A stretch of 64,000 nucleotides of DNA from Pseudomonas sp. MWU13-2100. GTDB taxonomy: Bacteria > Pseudomonadota > Gammaproteobacteria > Pseudomonadales > Pseudomonadaceae. A program made the translations under genes and the position numbers. The notes under the pieces are model-generated. The model saw nothing but the letters and a program-made list of their open reading frames with translations, was not told the origin of the DNA and searched no databases. Location of the stretch: positions 1-64,000 of the forward strand of contig NZ_JALLIX010000019.1 in assembly GCF_023242365.1 (NCBI RefSeq), given 5' to 3'. This document shows, one piece after another, positions 46,040-55,304 of the stretch (the first letter of the stretch is position 1; each line of letters starts with the position of its first letter).

Positions 46040-46304
46040 AAACCCATTCCCTCAATCGACTTGAAGCCTTGCCGCCAAAGCATACCCGTCGGCGACCGCT
46101 TTTGTGTAGTCGCCAAAGGTCGCAGGGATTTGACCAGGCGCTCACATAGACCCGGGCATCCGGGCCGCAGGCCAGTCGGACCGAGGCACGCTTGTCGTCG
46201 GAGAGTTCATGGGCATCCGCTGCTGCCACCGATCAGGACCCAGGCCGACGCGACCGCGCCCCCCAGAGACACGTCCTCGTAGCACGGCGGACTGATTACG
46301 ACAC

Positions 46305-46688
46305 TCAATCGAGCGATCGAGGAACAGGTATCCGCTGCTGCGGATCATAGAAAAACTGCTCTTCGGCGATACGCTCGCCCTCCCAACGCTGGTGGGCGAT
46401 TTCCTCCATGCGGGTCACGCTGCCGTCGGCCCATTCAAAGCGGAAGATCCAGCGAATGGCCACATGGTCGCCGTTGAGAAAGGCCGGACGCACGCAGGTC
46501 GAGGTCATGGAGCGCACCCGGGACAGCATCGCCCGCTCCTTGGCGACATGAAAGTCACGCCCGACTCGCGGCGGCTCCTGGTTCTCTTGCAGGGAAGCGT
46601 CGGCGGTATAGAAAGCTTCGACCGCTTCGGCGTGGGCGTTGGCCTCGACCTGGGCGATAAAACGTTCAAGGGTTTCAAGGGTCGGCAT
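46305..46688 (-). CDS. SnoaL-like/NTF2-fold protein
   Basis: The product has 127 residues from the ATG at 46688, preceded by AGGAG at good spacing. Longer upstream frames cross an unrelated region. The pattern (opening helix TLETLERFIAQVEANAHAEA, strand FYTADASLQENQEPP, then WIFRFEWADGSVTRMEEIAHQRWEG) is that of the NTF2-like SnoaL family, used as isomerases, dehydratases or carriers. No catalytic role can be assigned. It is upstream of the SDR gene and may be functionally linked to it. Confidence 0.8.
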   Translation of the reverse strand: MPTLETLERFIAQVEANAHAEAVEAFYTADASLQENQEPPRVGRDFHVAKERAMLSRVRSMTSTCVRPAFLNGDHVAIRWIFRFEWADGSVTRMEEIAHQRWEGERIAEEQFFYDPQQRIPVPRSLD

Positions 46689-46795
46689 GGTCAGCTCCTG
46701 GCTGGGGTGATCGGCATTCATCACCCCACCGAGGCTAAGGTCAGCCATGGGCCATGGAAAGGTCCATTCCGATCGATCTGTGCAGTACCAATCGC

Positions 46796-47155
46796 CTAGC
46801 ACCGCCAGACCACGCAGCCCAGCGCGCTCAGGGCAATCGCCAGGCCGGCCAGGGCCAGGCCACTGAGGATCGATTACAGCAGCAACATGCGCACCACGCC
46901 ATAACTGTCGGCCAGGCGACCGCCCACAGGGCTGAGGAGGATTTCCGAGGCATAACGCAGGGCCACCTATATCCCGGCGATAGTGACCGCGTTGCCACCC
47001 AATACGGCGCAAGCCTGCAACGATAAACCGAAGATGAACAGCCCGATCAGCGCCGTGCCGCCGAGCAGCAGGAAATCAGTCGGGGCCCGAAGTGCAGGCT
47101 CAACCAGCCGCCCTCTCCCGAGCGCTCCACCTTTTGGCGGATCAGCTTTCAATAA
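46796..47155 (-). pseudogene. Remnant of an MFS transporter gene
   Basis: On the minus strand one frame reads LLLGGTALIGLFIFGLSLQA, then ALRYASEILLSPVGGRLADS and LAGLAIALSALGCVVWR, an MFS-like membrane fragment with the typical GGRLADSYG loop. It is interrupted by TAG at 46967-46969 and TAA at 46874-46876 and ended by TAG at 46796-46798. Farther upstream the coding-like stretch LIRQKVERSGEGGWLSLHFG is in another frame, so a frameshift lies near 47085. Both ends of the normal gene (about 400 residues) are missing. This is a multiply disrupted pseudogene. Confidence 0.8.
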
Positions 47156-47273
47156 AGCCCCGGAAGCGGGCGCTTCTTGGTATCGTGTGCGCCGATTTAA
47201 ATAGCCACCTATACACTTTCTCTCTTAGCAGCTCCGTTCATATTCAATTTTCTTTGCACAACACAGGTTCCTC

Positions 47274-49166
47274 ATGACCGATCCCATTCATATCAAGGAT
47301 CACGAGAACGAAAAGCGCCTGGTGAACAAGCGCTTGCTGGCCTGCGGCATCCTGGTCCTGGGACTGGCCGGCAGCCTGGTCGCCCGCCTGTATTTCCTCC
47401 AGGTCACCGAGTTTTCCTATAATTCCACCGTCTCGGAAAACAACCGCGTCCACGTCCTGCCGATCCCGCCGGAACGCGGGATTATTTTCGACCGCAACGG
47501 CCAGGTGCTCGCCGACAACCAGCCCAGCTTCAACATGACCCTGACCCGCGAGCGCGCCGGTGACGTCGGCCAGGTGCTGGACACGGTGATGAGCGTGCTC
47601 AATCTGCCGGAAGAAGACCGGACGATGTTCACCAAGATCCTCAAGCAGTCGCGCCACCCGTTCGAACCGGTCACCCTGCTCTACGAACTGACCGAACAGC
47701 AGATCGCCCTGCTGGCGGTGAACGAGTTCAAGCTGCCGGGCGTCGAGGTCGAGCCGCAGTTCGTCCGGCATTACCCGCTGGGCGATCATTTCGCCCATTC
47801 GGTGGGTTATGTCGGACGGATCAACGAAAAGGAAAGCAAGCAGCTGGATCCGGTGGAATACCGTGGTACCCAGTCCATCGGCAAGACCGGCATCGAACGC
47901 TTCTATGAAGACGAACTGCACGGCCATGTCGGCTACGAGGAAGTCGAGACCAACGCCCAGGGCCGGGTCATGCGGGTGCTCAAGCACACCGATCCGATTC
48001 CCGGCAAGAACATTGTCCTGAGCCTCGATATCAACCTCCAGGAAGCCGCCGAGAAGGCCCTGGGCGACCGCCGCGGCGCGGTGATCGCGATCGATCCGAA
48101 GACCGGCGAAGTGTTGGCGATGGTCAGCAAGCCGAGCTTCGATCCGAACCTGTTCGTCACCGGGATCCGCGCCAAGGACTACTCGGCCCTGCGCGACTCC
48201 CTTGACCGCCCGCTGTTCAACCGCGCCCTGCGCGGGCTCTACGCGCCGGGTTCGACCATCAAGCCGGAAGTGGCCATCGCCGGCCTGGACAGCGGGGTGA
48301 TCTCCCCCACCACCCGGGTGTTCGACCCCGGCTACTTCCAGTTGCCCAATGTCGAGCACAAATACCGCAACTGGAACCACAGCGGCGACGGCTGGGTCGA
48401 CCTCAACGCGGCGATCATGCGTTCCAACGACACCTACTTCTATGACCTGGCGAACAAGCTGGGCATCGACCGCCTGCACGATTACCTGAACAAGTTCGGC
48501 GTCGGCCAGAAGGTCTCCCTCGACATGTTCGAGGAGTCGCCGGGGCTGATGCCGTCACGCGAGTGGAAACGCACGACCCGGCGCCAGGCCTGGTTCCCCG
48601 GGGAGACGGTGATCCTCGGTATCGGCCAGGGCTATATGCAGGTCACACCGCTGCAACTGGCCCAGGCCACGACCCTGATCGCCAACAAGGGCGTGTGGAA
48701 TCGCCCGCACCTGGCCCGGACCATCGGCCAGGTCGCGCCGGTGGACGAGCATCCGATTCCCAATATCGTGCTGCATGACCCCCGGCAGTGGGAGCAGGTC
48801 AACTACGCCATGCAGTTGGTGATGCACGATCCACGCGGTATCGCCCGGGCGGCGGCGGTAGGTGCGCAGTACCGCATTGCCGGCAAGAGTGGTACGGCAC
48901 AGGTGGTGGCGATCAAGCAGGGGGAGCGTTATGACCGCCTGAAGACCTCGGAACGCAATCGCGACAACGCCTTGTTCGTCGGTTTTGCCCCGGCGGAAGA
49001 CCCGCAGATCGTGATTTCAGTGATGATCGAGAACGGCGAGGCCGGTGGCCGGGTTGCCGGGCCCGTGGTGCGGGAGATTCTCGATGCCTGGTTGCTGGAC
49101 AAGGATGGCAAGCTCAAGCCTGAGTATGCGCGGCCGCTCAAGCCGCATGAGGATCCGAAGGTCTAG
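47274..49166 (+). CDS. mrdA: Penicillin-binding protein 2 (peptidoglycan transpeptidase, MrdA-like), orphan copy
   Basis: The product has 630 residues. After a membrane anchor (about 20-42), a class B PBP dimerisation domain precedes the transpeptidase domain. Its motifs are the active-site SxxK (Ser327 in YAPGSTIKP), SND (384-386) and KSGT (538-541). It cross-links elongation-phase peptidoglycan. Canonical mrdA is clustered with rodA and other cell-wall genes. Here none is adjacent, so this is probably a second PBP2 paralogue (inference). A REP follows the stop codon, and the preceding MFS fragment is dead. Confidence 0.9.
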   Translation: MTDPIHIKDHENEKRLVNKRLLACGILVLGLAGSLVARLYFLQVTEFSYNSTVSENNRVHVLPIPPERGIIFDRNGQVLADNQPSFNMTLTRERAGDVGQVLDTVMSVLNLPEEDRTMFTKILKQSRHPFEPVTLLYELTEQQIALLAVNEFKLPGVEVEPQFVRHYPLGDHFAHSVGYVGRINEKESKQLDPVEYRGTQSIGKTGIERFYEDELHGHVGYEEVETNAQGRVMRVLKHTDPIPGKNIVLSLDINLQEAAEKALGDRRGAVIAIDPKTGEVLAMVSKPSFDPNLFVTGIRAKDYSALRDSLDRPLFNRALRGLYAPGSTIKPEVAIAGLDSGVISPTTRVFDPGYFQLPNVEHKYRNWNHSGDGWVDLNAAIMRSNDTYFYDLANKLGIDRLHDYLNKFGVGQKVSLDMFEESPGLMPSREWKRTTRRQAWFPGETVILGIGQGYMQVTPLQLAQATTLIANKGVWNRPHLARTIGQVAPVDEHPIPNIVLHDPRQWEQVNYAMQLVMHDPRGIARAAAVGAQYRIAGKSGTAQVVAIKQGERYDRLKTSERNRDNALFVGFAPAEDPQIVISVMIENGEAGGRVAGPVVREILDAWLLDKDGKLKPEYARPLKPHEDPKV

Positions 49167-49183
49167 TCGGGGCCACTGGCCTC

Positions 49184-49274
49184 TTCGCGGGCAAGCTCCG
49201 CTCCCACAGGTTCTGTCTCGTACGCATGATTTGAGTCCGACTCGAACAGTGTGGGAGCGGAGCTTGCCCGCGAA
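49184..49274. repeat. Inverted REP pair after the PBP2 gene
   Basis: TTCGCGGGCAAGCTCCGCTC is followed after 41 nt by its mirror TGTGGGAGCGGAGCTTGCCC, with the tails pointing inwards. This gives two full REP units in opposite orientation between two convergent genes. Confidence 0.85.
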
Positions 49275-49301
49275 AAAGGCCCTCAAGAACACCCCCACCC
49301 G

Positions 49302-49931
49302 TCAGGCCGCAGCACCGCGCCGATAAAACGCCAACACCCCGCCCAAGGTCATCAGCAAACCGCCGGTCACCCGGTTGAACGCCCGCAGATGGCCGCCCTG
49401 CAAGCGGCTCAACAAGCGTGCGCCGCAGAGTGCGTAAAACAACATGATGCTGACATTGAGCAAGGTCAGCACCAGCGCCAGCAACGCATATTGCGGCAAC
49501 TGCGGCTGCGTACTGTCAATGAACTGCGGCAGGAACGCCGACATGAACAGCAGCGCCTTGGGATTGGTCAGCGCCACCACGAAACAGCGCATAAACAAGC
49601 CGACAGAACGGTTCGAACCCTGCTGAACCGGCACCTGCGCCAAGGTCCCGGTCGAACGCAACATTTTCCAGCCCAGCCAGACCAGATACGCCGCCCCCAG
49701 CCACTTCACCGCCTGGAACAGCGTCTCGCTGGCCTGCAGCAAAATCCCCAGGCCACAGGCCACCGCCGTCACCAGCAAGCCGTCGGCCAGCACCGCACCG
49801 CCCATGCCCCAGGCCGCCGCCCGCACGCCGTGGTTGGAGCCGTTGTGCAAAGCCAGCAACACCGTCGGGCCGGGCATGGCGATGATCGCCGCCGAGCTGA
49901 TCAGGAACAGGAGCAACGTTGCCAACGTCAT
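49302..49931 (-). CDS. LysE-family translocator (amino acid exporter)
   Basis: The product has 209 residues from the ATG at 49931 and about six membrane helices, which fits the LysE/RhtB exporter size. The family motif PGPTVLLALHNGSNHGVRAAAWGMGG is complete at residues 20-45. A longer upstream frame to 50345 would enter the divergent GapN promoter region and is rejected. It may export an amino acid or derivative, not predictable here. Confidence 0.9.
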   Translation of the reverse strand: MTLATLLLFLISSAAIIAMPGPTVLLALHNGSNHGVRAAAWGMGGAVLADGLLVTAVACGLGILLQASETLFQAVKWLGAAYLVWLGWKMLRSTGTLAQVPVQQGSNRSVGLFMRCFVVALTNPKALLFMSAFLPQFIDSTQPQLPQYALLALVLTLLNVSIMLFYALCGARLLSRLQGGHLRAFNRVTGGLLMTLGGVLAFYRRGAAA

Positions 49932-50112
49932 GAAGGTCGCCTTGAAGAAAAGGAAAAAGAGAACGTCATTCTGCGGCCAGCACCGCCGCGCTTCAACCGC
50001 CGGTACGCCAGCCTGCCGTTTGCACTGGACGCGACTAAGCTGTTTCGTGATAAAACAAGGCTCAGCACTGAAGCGTTTCAGCGTCCTTTCCATCAGACAG
50101 GGTGATAGCCTC

Positions 50113-51738
50113 ATGACCGACCAGAAGCTGCTCGACTCACTGTTTCCCGCCGCCGCGGACATCCCGGAAAAGTATCGACTCGAAGGCCAACTGGAACAAC
50201 GCGAATACCTGGTCAACGGCACCTTGCGCAGTTGGGACGGCCCGCTGGCCCAGGTGCGCAGCCCGGTGTACCTCGCCACCACCAACGGCGATGAGCAAGT
50301 GATCCTCGGCAGCACGCCGCTGCTGGATGCCGAGACCGCCCTCACCGCCCTCGACGCCGCGGTTCGCGCCTATGATCGTGGCCAGGGCGAATGGCCGAGG
50401 ATGCGCGTGGCCGAACGCATCCAGCACGTCGAAGCCTTCCTGCGGCGCATGCGCGAGCAGCGCGAGGCGGTGGTCAAGCTGCTGATGTGGGAGATCGGCA
50501 AGAACCTCAAGGATTCCGAGAAGGAATTCGACCGTACCTGCGACTACATCGTCGACACCATCAATGCCCTGAAGGAACTCGACCGCCGCTCCAGCCGCTT
50601 CGAGCTGGAGCAGGACACCCTCGGCCAGATCCGTCGCGTGCCCATGGGCGTGGCGCTGTGCATGGGCCCCTACAACTACCCACTGAATGAAACCTTCACC
50701 ACCCTGATCCCGGCGCTGATCATGGGCAACACCGTGGTGTTCAAACCGGCCAAGCTCGGCGTGCTGCTGATTCGTCCGCTGCTGGAGGCCTTCCGCGACA
50801 GTTTCCCGGCCGGGGTGATCAACGTGATCTATGGCAGCGGCAGGGAAACCGTCAGCGCGCTGATGGCCAGCGGCAAGATTGATATCTTCGCCTTCATCGG
50901 CACCAACAAAGCCGCCAGCGACCTGAAGAAACTCCATCCCAGGCCCCACCGCCTGCGTGCCGCCCTGGGCCTGGATGCGAAGAATCCGGCCATCGTGCTG
51001 CCCGAGGTCGACCTGGACAACGCGGTCAACGAATGTGTCACCGGCTCGTTGTCGTTCAACGGCCAACGCTGCACCGCACTGAAGATCCTGTTCGTCCACG
51101 AAGACGTGGTTGAAGGTTTTATCGAGAAATTCAACCGCAAGGTGCAAGGCCTGGTCCCGGGCATGCCCTGGGACAACGGCGTGTCACTGACGCCGTTGCC
51201 GGAAGCCGGCAAGATCGACTACCTCAAGGCCCTGGTGGCCGATGCCCAGGCCAAGGGAGCCAAGGTGGTCAACCCCGATGGCGGCCAGACCCGCGCCTCG
51301 TTCTTCTATCCGGCGGTGCTGTACCCGGTGAATGCCGGGATGCGCGTGTACCAGGAAGAACAGTTCGGCCCGGTGGTCCCCATCGTGCCCTACCGCGACC
51401 TGGAAACCGCGATCGACTATGTGCTGGAGTCGGATTTTGGCCAGCAACTGAGCATTTTCGGCACCGATCCGGCCCAGGTCGGCCGGCTGGTGGACATCTT
51501 CGCCAACCAGGTCGGGCGGATCAATATCAATGCCCAGTGCCAGCGTGGCCCGGACACCTACCCATTCAACGGGCGCAAGAACTCGGCCGAGGGTACCCTC
51601 TCGGTGCACGATGCCCTGCGGGTGTTTTCGATCCGTACCCTGGTGGCGACCAAGTTCCAGGACAGCAACAAAGCGCTGATCAGCGATATCATCCATAACC
51701 GCGAATCGACATTCCTGACCACCGATTACATCTTCTGA
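50113..51738 (+). CDS. NADP-dependent glyceraldehyde-3-phosphate dehydrogenase (GapN-like aldehyde dehydrogenase)
   Basis: The product has 541 residues, longer than an average ALDH, matching the GapN-like group. The catalytic cysteine is Cys320 (in FNGQRCTALK), and the cofactor-region motif GPYNYPLNETFTTLIPALIMGN is present. The usual catalytic glutamate of ELGGKNP is replaced by Gly286 in LGLDAKNP. If typical, it oxidises glyceraldehyde-3-phosphate to 3-phosphoglycerate irreversibly, making NADPH. The start at 50113 is favoured by the AGGGTGA ribosome site and fits the family. It is divergent from lysE. Confidence 0.85.
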   Translation: MTDQKLLDSLFPAAADIPEKYRLEGQLEQREYLVNGTLRSWDGPLAQVRSPVYLATTNGDEQVILGSTPLLDAETALTALDAAVRAYDRGQGEWPRMRVAERIQHVEAFLRRMREQREAVVKLLMWEIGKNLKDSEKEFDRTCDYIVDTINALKELDRRSSRFELEQDTLGQIRRVPMGVALCMGPYNYPLNETFTTLIPALIMGNTVVFKPAKLGVLLIRPLLEAFRDSFPAGVINVIYGSGRETVSALMASGKIDIFAFIGTNKAASDLKKLHPRPHRLRAALGLDAKNPAIVLPEVDLDNAVNECVTGSLSFNGQRCTALKILFVHEDVVEGFIEKFNRKVQGLVPGMPWDNGVSLTPLPEAGKIDYLKALVADAQAKGAKVVNPDGGQTRASFFYPAVLYPVNAGMRVYQEEQFGPVVPIVPYRDLETAIDYVLESDFGQQLSIFGTDPAQVGRLVDIFANQVGRININAQCQRGPDTYPFNGRKNSAEGTLSVHDALRVFSIRTLVATKFQDSNKALISDIIHNRESTFLTTDYIF

Positions 51739-51740
51739 CC

Positions 51741-51826
51741 TGTAGACGCCGGCTTGCTGGCGATGGCAGCGACGCGGTGCCCTGCAGGACCGCATCGCCT
51801 GGATCGCCAGCAAGCCGGCGCCTACA
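51741..51826. repeat. REP of a third sequence type (CCGGCTTGCTGGCGAT core)
   Basis: TGTAGACGCCGGCTTGCTGG and the mirrored right arm ending AGCCGGCGCCTACA form an 86-nt palindrome 2 nt after the GapN stop codon. It differs from the TGTGGGAGCGG and TTGTGGCGAG types. Confidence 0.85.
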
Positions 51827-51931
51827 AGGGCATGGCGGTTTTTTATGCCTGGCCCATAGGGCTGCCGAGCGCTCTGATCTATCATTGCGCCTCAGGCTGC
51901 CCGGGCCCGCCATTATTTTTATAAGAAATCC

Positions 51932-53512
51932 ATGCCACGCATCGACCTCCGCCGATTGATCCTGTTGCTGTCGCTTTCCGTCGTGACCCTGACCGCCGGG
52001 AATCTTTTCTTCGCCAGCTACCAGACCCAACGCAACTTCCTGATGGAACAGACCCTGGAAGCCAATCGGATCTATGCCCTGAAGCTGGCCAATACCACCA
52101 ACAACTTCCTCAAGTCGACCCAGCAGCAACTGGCCTTCAGCGCCGGACTGTTGCCCGCGATCTGGAACCAGCCGGACCAACTGTGGCAGGAAGCGCACCG
52201 ACTGCGTCGCCAGACCGGCAGCTTCAACTCGGTGATCATCATCCGCGCGGACGGCAAGATCATCGCCTCGTCGCCCACTTCGATGAACCTGACCGGCACC
52301 TTTTCCGCCAGCGAAGGCTTTCGCCAGGCGAGCATGGCGCGCCAACCCTATATTTCAAGCCCCTATGTCGGGGCCAACAACCGCCTGATGATCCAGATCT
52401 CGCACCCGATCTTCGACGATGATGGCAACTACCTCGGCTACCTGGGTGCAGGTATCTACCTCAACGAACCAAACATCCTGCACTCGCTGCTGGGCGAACA
52501 GTATTACCGTGACGGCACCTACCTCTACGTGGTCGATACCCAGGGCCGGCTGATCTATCACCAGGATCCGCTGCGGGTCGGTGACGTCATCAAGGGCAAC
52601 CCGGCCATCAACGCGGTGATCGCCGGCGAAACCGGTAGCCTGCGGTTGCACAATTCCAAGGGTGTGGACATGCTCACCGGCTACGCACCAGTGCCGCGGA
52701 TCGGCTGGGGCGTGATCAGCCAGCGACCCACCGCCGTCACCCTGGAGGGCCTGCAACGCTTGATGCTGGAAGTCGCCGGTTACGCCGTGCCGCTGTTGCT
52801 GCTGTCGCTGCTGGGTATCTGGTGGATTTCGACGCTGATCAGCAAACCGCTCTGGCAACTGGCCAATACCACCCAGTATTGGGGTTCCTCCAGCGCGGCC
52901 CAGTCGGTGAGCAAGGTGCGGGCCTGGTATTACGAAGCCGCGCAGTTGAAGAACACCATGCAGAAGGCCCTGATGTCACTGCACCAGCAACTGGGCCGGC
53001 TCAACCAGGAAAGCGTCACCGACCCGCTGACCGGCCTGACCAACCGGCGCGGCCTGCAATTGATCCTCGACGACTGGGAAAGCCAACGCCAGCCGTTCTC
53101 GCTGATCGCCCTGGACATCGACCACTTCAAGCAGGTCAACGACGGCTACGGGCACAGCGCCGGTGATCTGGTGCTGCAACACCTGGCCCAACAGATCCGC
53201 CGCCATTCCCGGGAAAGCGACGTGCTCTGCCGCCAGGGTGGCGAGGAGTTCCTGATGCTGCTGCCCTCCACGCCACTGGCCCAGGCGCTGCTGGTGGCCG
53301 AGCGTTTGCGCGCGGCGATGGCCTATACCGAAAGCCCGAACGGCATACCGGTGACCATCTCCCTGGGCGTGACAAGTTGGCCGCAGGACCGCAAGAGTGT
53401 GGCCCTGGTGCTCAGGGAAGCAGACCGAGCGCTCTACCGGGCCAAGGACGATGGGCGCAATCGCGTGGTGCAAGCCGATCAGAGCATGCCACTGGACGAC
53501 ACGAACGGATAA
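51932..53512 (+). CDS. Membrane diguanylate cyclase with periplasmic sensor
   Basis: The product has 526 residues. TM1 (about 7-27), a periplasmic dCache-like sensor (about 30-275) and TM2 (about 280-300) precede a GGDEF domain (about 360-520). The active loop GGEEF is at 436-440, and the product-inhibition site RxxD (RESD) is at 427-430 with the right spacing, so this cyclase should be active and feedback-controlled. It makes c-di-GMP from GTP. No EAL domain is present. The gene follows the GapN gene and a REP, and its ribosome site is weak. Confidence 0.93.
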   Translation: MPRIDLRRLILLLSLSVVTLTAGNLFFASYQTQRNFLMEQTLEANRIYALKLANTTNNFLKSTQQQLAFSAGLLPAIWNQPDQLWQEAHRLRRQTGSFNSVIIIRADGKIIASSPTSMNLTGTFSASEGFRQASMARQPYISSPYVGANNRLMIQISHPIFDDDGNYLGYLGAGIYLNEPNILHSLLGEQYYRDGTYLYVVDTQGRLIYHQDPLRVGDVIKGNPAINAVIAGETGSLRLHNSKGVDMLTGYAPVPRIGWGVISQRPTAVTLEGLQRLMLEVAGYAVPLLLLSLLGIWWISTLISKPLWQLANTTQYWGSSSAAQSVSKVRAWYYEAAQLKNTMQKALMSLHQQLGRLNQESVTDPLTGLTNRRGLQLILDDWESQRQPFSLIALDIDHFKQVNDGYGHSAGDLVLQHLAQQIRRHSRESDVLCRQGGEEFLMLLPSTPLAQALLVAERLRAAMAYTESPNGIPVTISLGVTSWPQDRKSVALVLREADRALYRAKDDGRNRVVQADQSMPLDDTNG

Positions 53513-53619
53513 ACTGCACACACCGAACACTGCAACCCGTTCAGCCGTACCCTCGTCCGCCGCCCAAGACCACGAACACCCGACGCTTTCGGGGATTTCT
53601 CTCGAGTTTGACCACCAGC

Positions 53620-54768
53620 ATGATCTTCAACTTCGACACCCTGATCGACCGCCGCAACACCGGCAGCACCAAGTGGAGCCGCTACCCGGCCGACGTCCTG
53701 CCCATGTGGGTGGCCGATATGGACCTGCCGCTGGCGAGCGCGATCACCGAGGCCCTGCACAAGCGCCTGGAACATCCGCAACTGGGTTACAGCGTGGCCC
53801 AGGATGCACTGCGCCAGGCCATCGTCGCCGACCTCTGGAACAAGTACGCCTGGCGCGTGGAGCCCCAGGAGCTGATTTTCCTGCCGGGAGTCGAGCCGGG
53901 GTTCAATATGGCGCTGCACGCCTTTGTACAGGCGGGTCAGAACGTTGTGGTGCAGACCCCGAACTACCGTCCGCTGCGCCTGGCGCCGGGCAACTGGAAG
54001 CTGCCGAAAGTCGAGCTGGAGTTCGAACGTGATGCCCGGGGTGATTACGTTACCCCCTTGCGCGCCCTGCGCAATGCCTTGCAAGGCGGCGGCGCGCTGC
54101 TCTTGAGCAACCCGCACAACCCGCTGGGCAAGGTCTTCCCACGGGAGGAGCTGCAACAGATAGCGGATATCTGCCTGGAACAGGGCGCGCTGATCATCAG
54201 CGACGAAATCCACGCCGACCTCTGCTTCGATGGCCGTCGCCATGTGCCGATCGCCTCCCTGAGCAGCGAGATAGCCAAGCACACCATCACCCTGATGTCG
54301 GCGAGCAAGGCCTATAACATCGCCGGGCTGAAGACCGCCTATGCCATTGTCCAGGACCCGGTGGTACGCGAGCGTTTCAACGCCGCCCGCTCAGGCATGG
54401 TCGACAGCGTCAACGCCCTGGGGCTGGAGGCGACCTGCACGGCCTACACCGAGTGCGGTCCGTGGCTCAAGGCTCTGGTGGAGTACCTGCAGGCCAACCG
54501 CGACTACTTGCAACACGCGGTGCAAACCCGCTTGCCGGGCGTGGTTCTGCAGCCGGCCCAGGGAACTTACCTGGCCTGGCTGGATTGCAGCGCGTTGGGG
54601 CTTGCGGACCCGTACCGGTTCTTCCTGGAAGAAGCCAAGGTGGGGTTGAGCGCGGGTATCGAGTTCGGCGACGACGCTCAGCAATTCGTGCGCCTGAACT
54701 TCGGTTGTCCGAGGGCATTGCTGGAGGAAGGCATCAGCCGGATGGAGCAGAGCCTGCGTCGACGCTGA
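53620..54768 (+). CDS. MalY/PatB-type cystathionine beta-lyase (PLP enzyme)
   Basis: The product has 382 residues from the ATG at 53620, the family length. The start fits the typical MIFNFDTLIDRRNTGSTKW opening of this family. PLP is bound by Lys230 (in SASKAYNIAG), with the NPHNPLGKVF and DEIHADL motifs nearby. It cleaves C-S bonds in cystathionine or similar substrates. It begins 107 nt after the diguanylate cyclase gene on the same strand. No strong ribosome site was seen. Confidence 0.9.
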   Translation: MIFNFDTLIDRRNTGSTKWSRYPADVLPMWVADMDLPLASAITEALHKRLEHPQLGYSVAQDALRQAIVADLWNKYAWRVEPQELIFLPGVEPGFNMALHAFVQAGQNVVVQTPNYRPLRLAPGNWKLPKVELEFERDARGDYVTPLRALRNALQGGGALLLSNPHNPLGKVFPREELQQIADICLEQGALIISDEIHADLCFDGRRHVPIASLSSEIAKHTITLMSASKAYNIAGLKTAYAIVQDPVVRERFNAARSGMVDSVNALGLEATCTAYTECGPWLKALVEYLQANRDYLQHAVQTRLPGVVLQPAQGTYLAWLDCSALGLADPYRFFLEEAKVGLSAGIEFGDDAQQFVRLNFGCPRALLEEGISRMEQSLRRR

Positions 54769-54847
54769 CCGCGCCGTCATCTCTATGGGCATAGGGTCCA
54801 GAACGTACCCAGCGCCAGTTTCACGGAATATAAGGCCGAGCGCGGAT

Positions 54848-54879
54848 TTGTGGCGAGCGGGCTTGCCCGCTCGCCACAA
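54848..54879. repeat. Minimal second-type REP palindrome
   Basis: The arms TTGTGGCGAGCGGGC and GCCCGCTCGCCACAA meet at a central TT, giving a near-perfect 32-nt inverted repeat, the shortest form in this window of the family at 32682 and 42978. Confidence 0.85.
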
Positions 54880-54928
54880 TATTTTATTGCGGGCCTCAAA
54901 TCGCCTTAACGACAGGTATCGGGCTCGG

Positions 54929-55135
54929 TCAGGCGTGTTTATTCAGGCGCGGTTTGGCCTTGGGGAAATACGGTTGCTTGACCAGCAGTGTCGGCGCGGG
55001 CCTCACCGTCTTGACCTCAGTCACCTCGACCGGCACCTCCCCACCAAACTCCGCGACATAGGCCGTCTGGCCGCAACGCAGTCGATTGTTGATGGGAAAC
55101 TCATCGCCGTTGTCGTAAATGTACGCTTCCTTCAT
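54929..55135 (-). CDS. Small unknown protein, 68 residues
   Basis: The product has 68 residues from the ATG at 55135, which has AAGGAG at good spacing. The upstream in-frame codons (to 55297) are rich in arginine and not needed. It is a soluble, beta-rich-looking protein with YDNGDEFPINNRLRCG near the start and a basic tail. No family is recognised. It lies alone before the RND operon, which is read leftwards from the right. Confidence 0.65.
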   Translation of the reverse strand: MKEAYIYDNGDEFPINNRLRCGQTAYVAEFGGEVPVEVTEVKTVRPAPTLLVKQPYFPKAKPRLNKHA

Positions 55136-55304
55136 AGCCTTCTCCTTCTCAACATAATTGATCCCTGCCGGCCAACACCGACAGGCTTCAAAAACATTGA
55201 GCGTAGTCGACCGACAGCGACTCGCAGGCTCTGACGCTAGGTTCCGACGAATGACCAGCCGGTCACGAATTTTCAATTTTCCGCGCCGGGCTTTCACGCG
55301 GATT

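Noticed and set aside
45930..46229. Possible coding fragment between the SDR and SnoaL-like genes
   Set aside because: A short stretch (AADAHELSDDKRASVRLACG) looks coding but has no start site and is only partly open. It may be a remnant but cannot be supported.
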